Assembly (NCBI RefSeq): GCF_963678635.1
Contig: NC_087069.1
Coordinates: 49,307,892-49,371,891, forward strand
Origin: Symsagittifera roscoffensis
Lineage: Eukaryota; Xenacoelomorpha; Acoela; Convolutidae
Direction of reading: 5' to 3'
Length of the DNA: 64,000 nucleotides
This document shows, in pieces, positions 42,301 through 52,503 of the stretch. Within the stretch, counting starts at the first letter, position 1, and every line of letters begins with the position of its first letter. The translations under genes were made by a program, and so were the position numbers. The notes beneath the pieces were generated by a model. It was not told the origin of the DNA and did no database searches. It was given only the letters and a program-made list of their open reading frames with translations.

Positions 42301-45101
42301 GGTCGAAAAATTTTGCTCATAAAAGCTGAAAATGCTGCTGGTCCTATGGATATTCCATAGAATAGGCGGTTGAATTCATATTGTTGATTTCCAATAACAA
42401 ATTGTGTTAAACGTCGCGATTGTTCATCTAATGGCATTTGATTGTATGCACTATTCATATCTGCGGTTGTAAAGTATTTTCCGTTTATTTTTGTTAAAAT
42501 AACTTGTATTGGTTCAATAGGCCAATTACACTTTGATTCATCTATGAGTGAGTTGAGGTATCTAGCGTCGAGAACGATTTTTAATGATTCTCCTTTGGCT
42601 AGAATGATAACAGGGTTGATAAATGTGTTACCTTTTGGTTGTTCTTCTTTATTTACTGGTGAGATTATATTGTATTGTTCTAAAGTATCAAGTAATCTGT
42701 TCACTTTATCGTGTAAATGAATTGGTACTTTACTTGCTCTTTGTTTTTTGAAAACTGCGTCTGGTTTTAATGGGAGATGTAGTGATGAGCTGATTTTGCC
42801 AACATCAAATTTGGATGTTGCATAGACTGATGAATATTTAATTAGCTGTTTGGCTAATTTTTCAAATTCGTCTTGTGTTATTTGTGAATGTTGGAAATTA
42901 AACATTGTTAAAAATTTCTGTTGATTCTCTGTGTAGTTATTTATGTTGAATGTCGGTTTGAAATATGGGGTTTTTGTGAAATAATCCGTATTTCTTTTTT
43001 TGTTACTTATTATATTATTTATGGATAATTCTTCATTAAGAATTGTGGATTGACAAATATCTAATAATTGGAGTATATTATTTACGCGATATGCTTTTTC
43101 GTATATTGGTGATATTGTAGCGTTGGTTTCGCAATAGCCTAAAAGTCCTAAAGGTAGTGTTACTTGATAGGGTGTATTGTTGTATACATGTAGAGAAATA
43201 ATATCTGAATTCGAGTTTTTCAAATATTTTATGGATGAAATTGTGATTTTGAAAAACTTATGGATAGGTTTGAATTCAAAATCTGACATATAGAGTTGTT
43301 GTTTGTTTTGTTTTTTATCATATTGGTGAACTTGTTTTATTGAAAAATTATATATGTTTCCTGATAGTGGTTTCAGGTGTTTTCTTTGTTGGTTATATAT
43401 TGGATAAAATTTTGAAAAGAATGGTGGTTGTTTGTTTAATCTTTGAAAAAATGTTAGGGATGTGTCTTTTGCTTTTGTGTATTTATCTTTGATTAGTAAT
43501 TTACTGTTTAATATGTTGATTGTTGGTATATATTTAGAGAAAAATGGTATTCCAATGATATTGTGTTTAATATCAGTGATATGGAATATTTGTTTAAATG
43601 GTTTAGTTAAAATTTTATTTTGCTCCATTGTTCTTGTGGGGAGAAGAAATAATTGAATTTTTCCATAGTTTACCAATGTTGATCCTTGTGCTGTTGCTAG
43701 TTTACTGGAGGTTTCAAGAGGTGTTAGCTTTGGGTGTAAGGTTTTTATTTCATTCCATGTGGGAATGTTTATTATATTTGATTCTGCTCCTGAATCAATT
43801 AGAAAATCAATTTCAAGGTCTGGTGGTTGAAATTCTTTGCTTCTTGGACTTTCTAAAAGAAATGGTATTGTCCAAATTTTTTCTTTGGGTTGTTCTTTTT
43901 GTATGTTTTGATAGATGTGATTTGTATTCAAGCATTTTGTTTTGTCATTCTCATTGGGTTGATTTGTAGTGTTAATTTCATTAGTTTTTTGCGTCGTCGG
44001 TGTGGAATGGATGGGTTCAATATAATAATTGTGAAGGAGTTCTGATTGATTTTCATATATGTGTGATGAAAATGGTTGTTCATATATAATAGGTTCATAG
44101 TCATTTTCGACTGCTATCATATTGATGGAGATAGTGTTTTCTGTTTCACTTTCTGAGTCTGATGATTCACAGTTTATTTGATTGAGTTGTAACATATCAT
44201 TTACTGTGTCGTCAATACCTGGAGGGTCTGATGTTGTTTCTGGATTTGATTGTACTTGATTTATATTCCTTTGATGTTTAGGTGTACTACTTCTATGGCG
44301 ATTATTAGAATTATTATAATAGTTATTATTCCTGTGTGGTGATTGGGAATAATTTCTATAACGATTATTATAACTTGAATGTCGATTTTGTGAATTATTT
44401 CGTGATCTCTTTTGGTAATTATTGTTTGGTCTGTTATAGTTCGATCTATTATATGAGTTATTCCTTGATCGATTGTTCGGGTAATTCTGATTTCGGTTGT
44501 TTGAATAACTTCTATTCCGATTATTGGAGTAGTTTCTATTCCTATTGTATGATGAATTTCGTGATTGATTGTTTGGATAGTAATTATTTCTTGATTGGGA
44601 ATTAGATCTAGAAACAAATCGTGTTGTATTTGAATTTGATCTGGAGTAGTTATTTCGACTATTTGGTCTATTGTAGTGATTTTGTGATGAATTTTGCGTA
44701 TTTCTTCGTTCTGGTGATCTTCCTCTGTAACTTGAGTTATATGGTGATTGATTTCCTGTATAATTTGTATTGTTCGGGAGTGGTTTTCCTGAACTGTTGT
44801 TGCTGTACACAGTTTTGTTCGGTAGATTTTGATCTTTTTTCATGTATTGATAGAATGATTTATTTGGTTCTTTATATTTTTGAGGTTTTATTTTGATTGT
44901 CTTGCTGTTTTTGTCTACATTCAGAAATACTATGTCCGTATCGTCGGCAATAATTACACCATTTTTTGAAAGATGGTTTGCCTTTAAAGTTTGGGTGTTT
45001 TTCGTAAATATTGAGTATTTCAGTGATTTTTTCAACGAGGTCTGTATCTGATTCCTGTATATTGTTGATACTTGTGGTATTTGTTTCGATTCTGTTAACA
45101 T
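39324..45101 (-). pseudogene. Pol polyprotein (protease, RT, RNase H, integrase) with two in-frame stops
   Basis: A single frame of 1925 codons. Codons ~110-280 are N/R/S/Y-rich low complexity. The protease motif DSGAES lies near codon 435, RT spans ~800-1010 with YLDD at 944-947, and RNase H has CDASNFGIGAALL near 1092 and TDHKP near 1165. Integrase has an HH-CC finger (CNDCIVC) and D-D-E near 1527, 1587 and 1623 (FDTKGP, TDNGTEF, GLVEG). A GPY/F-like end (LRKGPYQI) follows. In-frame TAG at 42243-42245, right after YLDDVFMQS, and TAA at 41583-41585 in RNase H stop translation, with no frameshift anywhere. The frame is +1 relative to Gag with a ~230-base overlap, so frameshifting or internal initiation would be needed. 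The RT/RNase H sequence is clearly Ty3/gypsy type. Confidence 0.92.
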
Positions 45102-46140
45102 ATTGTAATTTCAGATTTTCTGTTTCTTTGAGGAGTTTCATTGTGATTTCTGCTTGTTCTAGTTTGTCTACTAGTTTTCGAAAATCTAAATCGGGTTCTC
45201 GAATTGAAGAAGGATGGGATGCTCTCTTTTTTATTGCTATTTTTCTTAATTGCGGTGTTAAGGTCATCATTAAGATTTCTGTCATCTTTGTGTTTTTATA
45301 GTCGTGTGTATTTAATGAATATGCTTTTCGAACTAGTGTTTCGATGCGTACTGCTAATTGCTTGATGGTTTCATTTGGTAATCTGCGAATTTCATTACAT
45401 AAAACTCTTTGTTGTTGTTTGTTTCTTTCGGAGTCAAACATTTTTGAAAATTCTTGTGTAAACCTTTTCCAATTTGATTTTATTTCTATAGGCAAAACTG
45501 AAAACCATTTTTGGGCTGCGCCGTCTAAAGTTGTTTGTATCAACGCTGTGCGTCGATGTATCCAGTTTTGATGTAGTGGCGTATTAATTGGTTCAGGTCC
45601 TATATTTAAAATCAAATTTGCTGTTACTGCATTTAAATAGTCTTCTACAGAATATTCAGGGTCTGTTCCTGTGAATACCATTAAAGGTTTATTTGATGTT
45701 ATTGATGATCCACCCATAAGGTATGGATTCATTGTCATTTGTAATGATTCTGCTGCATTTGGCATTTGAGAAAAATTTGAAGGTTGATTTCTTGTTATTT
45801 CGTGTTGTTGAAGATAATATGGGAGTGGTATTTCATTTTGCATTTGTGTCGGTTGATACGAGTGTGTGATCATTGGGTTTTGTTGCTGAATTGGTTGAAA
45901 ATATTGTGTATTAATTGGGTTTTGTTGCTGAATTGGTTGTTGATTTTGTGTATCTATCGGTTGTGGAGAAAAAATTCTATGATTTGTATGTGGTTTCTGT
46001 ACTCCTTGTCCACGATATTCTTGATTATATGGTGCAAATATATCTGGTTGCAAAAAAATCATCATCTGAGGATAAGTAATCCATTTGATAAGATGTTTGT
46101 TTTTTATTTTTATTTTGTTGAAAAAATGGATAGTTTTCAC
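44872..46140 (-). CDS. gag: Gag (capsid and zinc knuckle)
   Basis: 422 codons, intact. The N-terminal third is Q/P/N-rich with a repeated PIQQQNPI motif. A capsid-like helical domain follows at about 155-330 (WIHRRTALIQTTLDGAAQKW, FTQEFSKMFDSE, LPNETIKQLAVRIETLVRKA), typical of Ty3/gypsy retrotransposon gag. A CCHC zinc knuckle lies close to the C-terminus (CNYCRRYGHSISEC, spacing 2-4-4). The ORF begins inside the end of ORF B (116-base overlap, +1 frame). The initiation codon is uncertain; the Met at 46140 gives the longest frame. It would form the particle and bind genomic RNA. Confidence 0.88.
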   Translation of the reverse strand: MKTIHFFNKIKIKNKHLIKWITYPQMMIFLQPDIFAPYNQEYRGQGVQKPHTNHRIFSPQPIDTQNQQPIQQQNPINTQYFQPIQQQNPMITHSYQPTQMQNEIPLPYYLQQHEITRNQPSNFSQMPNAAESLQMTMNPYLMGGSSITSNKPLMVFTGTDPEYSVEDYLNAVTANLILNIGPEPINTPLHQNWIHRRTALIQTTLDGAAQKWFSVLPIEIKSNWKRFTQEFSKMFDSERNKQQQRVLCNEIRRLPNETIKQLAVRIETLVRKAYSLNTHDYKNTKMTEILMMTLTPQLRKIAIKKRASHPSSIREPDLDFRKLVDKLEQAEITMKLLKETENLKLQYVNRIETNTTSINNIQESDTDLVEKITEILNIYEKHPNFKGKPSFKKWCNYCRRYGHSISECRQKQQDNQNKTSKI

Positions 46141-47491
46141 TACGATCCTGTGAAGGATGTAAATTTGTTTGAAAGTTTACTGAATTAGTTTGTGCCATTG
46201 GGTTATCCCAGTTTCGAGATCTTGTATAATTATTAAAATTTTTTCGTGGGGGATAATTTGTTTTTGATGGATGTGTGTAATTATAATTATGTTCTGCAAA
46301 ATTGTTTCTAGTGAACGTTTTACGTGTTTTTGACGGTATTGTCATGGTTCTGTATGTTTGATAATCCATGTGTGAATATTTTGGGGCAACCGAAGGTTTA
46401 ACGGTTGATTGTAAGGTTACTTGTGTTTGTGAAGGGTTTGTATTTCTTGGTGTTGTTAAATTTGGACGTATTGGTGAAATACTTTGTTGTGTAGTTGTTG
46501 TGTGTACGATTTCTTCATTTATGAAGTGTGATGGTGTCTGGATATCTTGTTGAGTGAGATTTCTAGTTCCATTGAGGTTTTCATTGTGTATGACTGTGGA
46601 GTTTAAACTATTATTTTGCATATCAGGTAAAAATGTATTATAGTTTAATGGTGTTGCATCAATGGTTAATGGTATTACTCTTACATAATCTCTTACATAA
46701 GATATCGTACTTATTGCTTGACTTGAGATTGATTGTGGGAAGTTTATGAATGCGGGATGAGACCATTCGGGGTCCCAAACATAGTCTGATTGTTCTGTGA
46801 TGGCAGTATCATCGTTTGAGTTTTGGGGTCTAAAATTTTTTCTTGCTTGTGAAATTAAATCAATATTATGTGTGAAATAATCTATTATGAACCATGCCAA
46901 AATTTTTTGATAGTCGTGTTTTGTATGTTGTGAAACTTCATCTTTCGTGAAATTTTCTTTAATTATATTTAGAAAACTAGAGAGTAGTGTGATTTCATGT
47001 CGTACTCTTATATGTTTAGATGTTTCTGTCGGTGAAACATTTGTGATTGGGATTTCGTTTTCTAATATCGAGATATAACTATATATTATTGCAAAAACTT
47101 CATTGGTGAATATGGAGTTTGCTCTTTGTGAGTTATGATATTGTATGCTTTTTATATATTCTGAGAATACTTTTGAGAATTCTAAATCAAGGTCGTCTGT
47201 TTGAATTACATATTTGCTGTGATTCTGGTTTGGTGAGTTGAATTCTATGGAGTAGATTCCGTATTGTTGTGTTAAGTTACATATATCTTTCAAATAGTGA
47301 TCGATAATTTGTCTTTTGATTTTTACATCTGGGAACTCTGTTTTACATGGACTGATTCCGGGTTCAAACAAATTTAAGAGTAAATTTTTGCAAAATATAT
47401 GCTGTCCTCTATCAGTGGTTGCATCTACGATAAAGGGGAAGATATCATCATCATCTGGACTTTCTTCACCTGGGGTGTGTGTTGAGCTCAT
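46025..47491 (-). CDS. ORF B: 488-residue protein upstream of Gag, unknown
   Basis: Intact ORF starting with an acidic tail (GEESPDDDD). The first ~250 residues look globular and helical (FCKNLLLNLFEPGISPC, IIDHYLKDICNLTQQYG, EVFAIIYSYISILENEI, ILAWFIIDYFTHN). A T/N/S/Q-rich, basic second half ends in R/N/Y-rich sequence. It overlaps ORF A by 26 bases and Gag by 116, each shifted +1. It might be a matrix-like or extended Gag product (A-B-Gag joined by frameshifts), or an independent regulatory protein. I recognise no family. An ORF of this size before gag is not a standard feature of Ty3/gypsy elements. Confidence 0.75.
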   Translation of the reverse strand: MSSTHTPGEESPDDDDIFPFIVDATTDRGQHIFCKNLLLNLFEPGISPCKTEFPDVKIKRQIIDHYLKDICNLTQQYGIYSIEFNSPNQNHSKYVIQTDDLDLEFSKVFSEYIKSIQYHNSQRANSIFTNEVFAIIYSYISILENEIPITNVSPTETSKHIRVRHEITLLSSFLNIIKENFTKDEVSQHTKHDYQKILAWFIIDYFTHNIDLISQARKNFRPQNSNDDTAITEQSDYVWDPEWSHPAFINFPQSISSQAISTISYVRDYVRVIPLTIDATPLNYNTFLPDMQNNSLNSTVIHNENLNGTRNLTQQDIQTPSHFINEEIVHTTTTQQSISPIRPNLTTPRNTNPSQTQVTLQSTVKPSVAPKYSHMDYQTYRTMTIPSKTRKTFTRNNFAEHNYNYTHPSKTNYPPRKNFNNYTRSRNWDNPMAQTNSVNFQTNLHPSQDRSENYPFFQQNKNKKQTSYQMDYLSSDDDFFATRYICTI

Positions 47492-47933
47492 TTTTTCGTT
47501 TGATGACTGTTAATATGTAATTATCAATGTGTCTAATTGGTTGATTCCAATTGTATAAATGTACTGGTTTGTGTTTATATTGCTTTTTTATTCTTCTTTT
47601 TCCTCTTTTTGATGATTTTGAAGTTGTTTCTGAGTCGGAAAAATATAATTGATCGTGAATGGGGCAATTTTTATCATTAGATTCTTTTAATTTATAAAGT
47701 TCGTCTAAACTGCTGGTTTCTGATTCTGAAAATGCGTTGCGGTTTTTGGAAAATCTTTTTCGTGTAATTTGTCTTTGTTTGGTTATTATTTTTCTTTTTA
47801 GTGTTTGTCGTTTTGTTCTGATAGATCCAACTGTTTGTGTGTGTGGTGTGATTACAAGATCGTATTTTTTGTTATCTATTTCACAATTGTGTAAAACGAT
47901 TGTTTGTTTATTTCCTAGGTTTTTAAATGACAT
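47466..47933 (-). CDS. ORF A: 155-residue basic protein, first ORF of the giant element
   Basis: Intact ORF with dense basic runs (RTKRQTLKRKIITKQ, KRGKRRIKKQYKHK) and two acidic serine clusters (SESETSSLDEL, SDSETTS) that resemble casein-kinase-2 sites. The basic runs look like nuclear-localisation or RNA-binding segments. Small, basic, first in the transcript and overlapping the next ORF, it could be a regulatory protein by analogy with Tat/Rev-type proteins, but no homology is visible. No membrane or signal segments. Confidence 0.65.
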   Translation of the reverse strand: MSFKNLGNKQTIVLHNCEIDNKKYDLVITPHTQTVGSIRTKRQTLKRKIITKQRQITRKRFSKNRNAFSESETSSLDELYKLKESNDKNCPIHDQLYFSDSETTSKSSKRGKRRIKKQYKHKPVHLYNWNQPIRHIDNYILTVIKRKNELNTHPR

Positions 47934-49156
47934 AATGTTTAGGATGACGGATGCAAAAGGTTGTTAAATGATTTCTTTTACTTAGACTGTTAGTCCTTAC
48001 GATTTTTTGGTTAGCCTAACCTGGGTCTATTTGTTCAGGGTTGGGGAGAAAAGTATATCGATTCCGAAGAATGATTTTATACTTTCTCGTGGCTAGTATA
48101 AGCTAAGGTGTTAACTTACTTAATCTTACTTAAGGGTAGTGATTGTGTTCAGGGTTGGAGAATAGTAAATCGATCCACAAGGTTCAGGTATAATTAGAAC
48201 GCGAGTAGTTCGTTAGATACTATTTTAAACTTACCAAGTCTAAAATTTATCCTGGGTCTGGTAAGAGGGGGGATCAAGTGAAGAATGAATAACCGAAGTT
48301 CTTCACTGTTTATCCTAATTTGAATGATTAGTTTTGTTCAAAAATTTCTGTTAGTCCTGGGTTTTTAGAAAGGGTTGGATAGTGAATCGACGTTTGAGGT
48401 CGTTAGACACTAGCTAAGTGGGTGGGGGAGAACAAAATTGTTCTTTTTGATCCAAGGAGAGGCCTTGATGATCAAGTTTTAAATTTAATTGAATAGAAAA
48501 TGATTTAAGATCCAAGGATGAGCCTTGATGATCTGATTTTAAATTTAAGTGAATTTAAGTTTAAAATGATTTAAATTTGTGTAGAGAAAAGATTTAGTGT
48601 TTTTATGATATTAGTGAGCTTATGAATGCTGTTATGTTTAGGTGATGAAGCTGGAACAACAGGATGATTTATAATTACTAACCATTTATTGTCATGCTAC
48701 TAATTTTTATTTTGATTTTTCAATAAATATTTTTCAAACATGTTTTGTATATTACTGCAGAATTTAGGAAAACGATCTGAGATCTCCTTATCAATCGTTA
48801 TTGTATATTAATAATTTGGTTTAGCGCCTGAAATGATTTTGAAGATTGACTTCAAGATTTTATGTTTGCAAATGAAAATCTAAATTCATTGCTAGTAGTA
48901 TTCTAAATACAAAAGTTTGTGTTGGCTTTTGCCGAACTATCATATAACTATATGGTAAGTTTCTACTTTGTCGTATGTCGTCTCTGGTTCGAGGTCTTCT
49001 TGCAATTCCGGGTAGTTCTCTTATCGTTCGGAATATTGGCTTTGATCTATTGAGTCGTAGAGACATTTCGATTAAATTATCGTCGTGTAACATTTTAAAA
49101 ATGTTTTGTCTAAATTCTAATCTATTTTTGGTTAATTCTAAGCTATTAAGGTCTTG
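47934..49156 (-). other. Leader of the giant element with repeated motifs
   Basis: Non-coding leader of ~1.2 kb. On the plus strand GTTCAGGGTTGG-GA and a nearby ATCGAT-C occur at about 48033 and 48147, with a weaker third copy at 48368. A 60-bp direct repeat GATCCAAGGA-(G/A)GCCTTGATGATC starts at 48449 and 48509. Such repeats could be packaging, dimerisation or transcription elements. Confidence 0.5.
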
Positions 49157-49178
49157 TTCGAGACTTATGGTCGCACCA
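49157..49178 (-). other. Primer-binding site of the giant element
   Basis: Two bases after the 5' LTR, in sense: TGGTGCGACCATAAGTCTCG and AA. The complement ends CACCA and contains TTCGAGA, a T-loop-like string about 22 nt from the CCA end, so pairing with a tRNA 3' end may reach into the T arm. The primer tRNA species is not identified. Confidence 0.7.
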
Positions 49179-49180
49179 GA

Positions 49181-49590
49181 TGAGTTAAGACCGAAGTGTA
49201 TAACTCATAGAGTAATTTCGGATAGGGTACACCGTCTGCTCGTCACGCTATCTTATTTTCGGCCGGATAGATTCGTGCAACTTCTTAGTCTAATACCAAT
49301 CCTAATCTTACTCTTATACTATCTAGTCTCAGGTTGTTTAACTAGTCTCTGCTAGGCTCAATAGATCTAGGGTATACTGGTTTATTGCGGTTGCTGAAGT
49401 CTTCTTGGAGAGTCAACTAATTTCTAAGTTAAATTCAAATCTCTCTGGTGCTGAAATTACAAGTAATTTCAGCACTTACAAATAAGTGGATTGTTAGTTA
49501 GATGGATCATGATTGGTTAATATTAAATACTTTACATTGGTAAAATATCTAATTTATCCAATCATAAAATGTAGTTTAGATCAGGTTCCA
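49181..49590 (-). repeat. 5' LTR of the giant element
   Basis: 410 bp; matches 30674-31083 with five differences. In sense it begins TGGAACCTGATC and ends CTTAACTCA. Confidence 0.95.
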
Positions 49591-50391
49591 GTGTGTTCCC
49601 ATAAACCAAAAATTTTTGATTTTTTCTTTCTAACTTTAGTTTCTGGAAAATTTTCGATTGTAGTTGCAACAGAACACAAGTGACAAAGACCTTGGTTACG
49701 CAAAACACCAAAGGTTGGACTGTCATGCATTTACACTGCATAGAAAACGACCTGAATTTGGCCGTCTTTCACAATTGATATAACAAAAGTAACAAACTTT
49801 TTTTTTTTGGCAAAATTTTTTAATGATGATTATATTAAACTTTTGAATTTTCAAATTATCAGACATTGATCAAGGCGTAAATTAACACCCCATACAAAAG
49901 AAAGAAGAGTTTTCAGCGTTTTTGAAAAAAAAATTAAGTGAAAAGAAAATAAAAGCCAATTTTATCATATCCAGGACTACGTTATGCACACGAAATATTA
50001 AATTTCGCATGCAAAATTTTTTTTTTTCGAAAAATGTTTGTTTGCGTACGAAAATCGATTTCCGGTTGAAAAAAAAAAAAACAAAAAAATTTTTGGGCTA
50101 AATTTTCAAAATTACTTGAAAAATTTTTTGTGTCGCCACCAAAAAAAATGCCAGTCATACAATTTCCATATATGGGAATTGTATGATAAGCATTTTTTTC
50201 AAAAAACGAAAACCTCAGTTTTTTTATAACCAGATTGTTTTATAAGAAACAAACAGTCACAGAAATGAATTTATACCAGTTTTCAACCATTTTTAGAAAT
50301 TGTATGAAAATTGTATGACAAGCATTTTCCCACACACTCGATGTATGGAATTGTATGATAAGCATTTTCGGTGTATGGAGGTCAACCCGGG
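49591..50391 (+). mobile_element. TIR family A copy b, right part
   Basis: It starts with the second GTGT of the LTR-element target duplication. It matches copy c in order: ACACAA-TG-C, CACCAAAGG, AACGACCTGAATT, ACATTGATCAAGGC, CCAGGACT-CGTTATGCA. It ends GTATGGAGGTCAACCCGGG. No transposase. Confidence 0.85.
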
Positions 50392-52438
50392 ACCCTCTGT
50401 TGGCAAGCTTGCATCACATTTGCCGGTAGTATTAATTTGGCCAATACAGCATCTTTTCAGCGAAACAGTGGGTATTGGATCTTGGTGGTTCTTTTTGAAT
50501 TTTGGCCCGGTAAAGCTGTTGTTCGGATCTTTGCAATAATTTTTAGTTTTTCGCATGTTTGACTTATCAGATGTTTGCACGATACCCATTATGATTGTTT
50601 GTCCTTTTTTGACAGCTAAATTACATTATTCTCCATAGACAGCTGTTGAGGCGCATTGTTTTCCAGAACTTGTAATATTTCAGGAACAAAACTTTATAAG
50701 CGGGAAAAAAGTATTGTAGTTAATTTTGAAAAATTCTTGGACGCTGAACTTGTGTACAAAACGTATGGCAAAAAAAACTGAACCAATTTTTTGGCGATTT
50801 GTTTGGTCCACAAGTAACATGCTATAGTACTCTCTTAGTTTGGAACCATCTTTTTTCATTTTTTAACTGATTTGCAAAAAAGCTGCCGAATAATCTTAGG
50901 TTTCAAATTGAGTTGAAATAAAAAAAACAGACCCGGTGTGCGGCTAATTTTTAACCATTACACTCTATGGTGGACAATGGTGGTTAAAAAATAAGCGCTT
51001 ACAGCTGAAAAACTTATCTCGCCTTAGTCTGCCTTGAGCAGTTTTCAAGCAAAGTGTGTGTGTGTGTGTGTGGAAGGGGGGGGGGGGTTGAGCAGTTTTT
51101 TGTCTAAAAACACGGAAAACGCCCGTCAAACCTATAATTAGTAGAACAGTAACTAACCTTTTACACATTCCGTTATAACTGCATCTACTCCATGTAAAGT
51201 CCCTCCCCCCACCACCCACGCTCTACAGCTGGAGAGAGCCCTGCAGAATCCCCCCTTGAAGTGGGTCAGCTGGGAAGCCGTGAGGGGGAAACGATCGGAA
51301 GTTCCGACCACTGAGATGACAATATCTGGGATTGACAGTTTCCATTTGTTGCACAGGATGTCTGAAATAAAATTTAGTCTGATTTTTTCTGCTTCCGAGA
51401 AATAACGTATTATGAACTTTGGTTATTTCAGACTCCATATTTAAAGATCCGACATTTTTTGCGCATAATAACCACGGCTTTTATAAGCTTTCAAAAATAT
51501 CGAAAAAGTAATCACGTTTAAACTTTCAGATGTCATTCCAGCTGCGATAGACTCTAATCGCAAATCTCATTTGAAAAGTGGTTTAAATAATTGGAGTATT
51601 GTCTGGTATGAAGCATAGAGTATAATCTAGGACTTATAAAACAGAAATTCACGTTCAAAGTTCGAAACGAGTGTCGGATTTAGAGACTCAATTTATCAAT
51701 CGGCCGCACCAGAAAATTTTAAAATCTTTCAGTCTTCTCGTCCAACTTCGAACGTCTCAACCATGATTGGACTGCACTAAACATGTTTTTTTTTAAAAAA
51801 AAACGAATCATAAATTTTAGAAGCTTTTCGACGTGATTTAATTTATTGGATAATGAACAAAAGATCAACACAATTTTTCCTGTAAAAGTTTCACGAAGCT
51901 TTTGCAATTGGAAGATTGTTTTTTTTTTCAGATCTGCGAAGCATATTTGATTGTGACAACCTTATTGATTTGATTGGCTTCTGCCGCCGCATGTTTTTTG
52001 TATCAAAGCTCTGAGTCGCATTGCATTGTCTTATTGATGAAAGAAAAATAATCATTTTGTCTGATTGAGCTATTTGAAAATTTGTTTAAAAAGTTTAACT
52101 TGTAAATGCCTTGTTATATCACAGAACATATTTAAATGAGGTGATGGTAAAAGAAACAAAAAGAAGCCAGACTGTGCACTGGATAGGCGCACATTGTGGT
52201 GGTTGTAGGTCTCTGGCAAGCAGACACAAGTCTTTAAAAATAATTTTGTCGGAACGATCAAAGAAGACGACAGAACAAAGAAAGAAGAACAAAGAGAGAC
52301 TTCTTTGTTGCGGATTCCGTTTACAACAAAACACACAAGGTGGCCTCGTAATGAAAAATCTCTTCGATTGGTTTTTCAATAAATTTTTTAAATTAGATAA
52401 CTTTTCATGCTAATATTTAGCCACCATCTTAATCCCCT
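50392..52438. other. Intergenic DNA
   Basis: No supported gene. It includes a GTGTGTGTG plus G-run near 51053-51086 and a reverse copy of the dispersed GTGCACTGGATAGGCGCAC repeat near 52170. Confidence 0.5.
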
Positions 52439-52500
52439 TCTCGAGATATTGTTTCAATCGGGTTCACTGCATCTTAAGAGCTTAGTCGAGGTATAGTTTC
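52439..52500. repeat. ~60-bp repeat, copy 1 (left of TIR family B copy 2)
   Basis: CTCGAGATATTGTTTCAATC, GGGTTCACTGCATCTTAAGA, GC-TAGTC-AGGTATAGTTT; a second copy is at 54626-54684, to the right of family B copy 3. Confidence 0.75.
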
Positions 52501-52503
52501 CCG

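Larger units (their letters stand above)
30674..49590 (-). mobile_element. 18.9-kb complex Ty3/gypsy-type retrovirus-like element
   Basis: The element is bounded by 410-bp direct repeats (30674-31083 and 49181-49590) that differ at five positions, start TG and end CA, and is flanked by a GTGT duplication (30670-30673, 49591-49594). In sense (minus strand) the order is 5' LTR, primer-binding site, 1.25-kb leader, ORF A, ORF B, Gag, Pol (protease, RT, RNase H, integrase), 0.9-kb gap, X, Y, Env, W, Z, 1.6-kb 3' untranslated part, 3' LTR. Adjacent ORFs overlap, often by a few bases. Pol domain order (integrase after RNase H) and the GPY/F-like integrase end place it with Ty3/gypsy. The near-identity of the LTRs indicates recent insertion, yet seven in-frame stops interrupt Pol, X, Y and Env. 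The size and number of extra ORFs are far beyond ordinary gypsy elements. Confidence 0.93.

Noticed and set aside
34480..45101. Alternative genetic code (stop codons read as Gln/Arg) as explanation for in-frame stops
   Set aside because: CAA/CAG/CGA codons are abundant in the same ORFs, all three stop types are involved, and other ORFs in the window end normally at the same codons.
39500..47900. Many hydrophobic plus-strand ORFs of 60-134 codons
   Set aside because: They are antisense shadows of the N/Q/T-rich minus-strand ORFs of the giant element (complements of AAT/CAA codons give Ile/Leu/Phe/Val).
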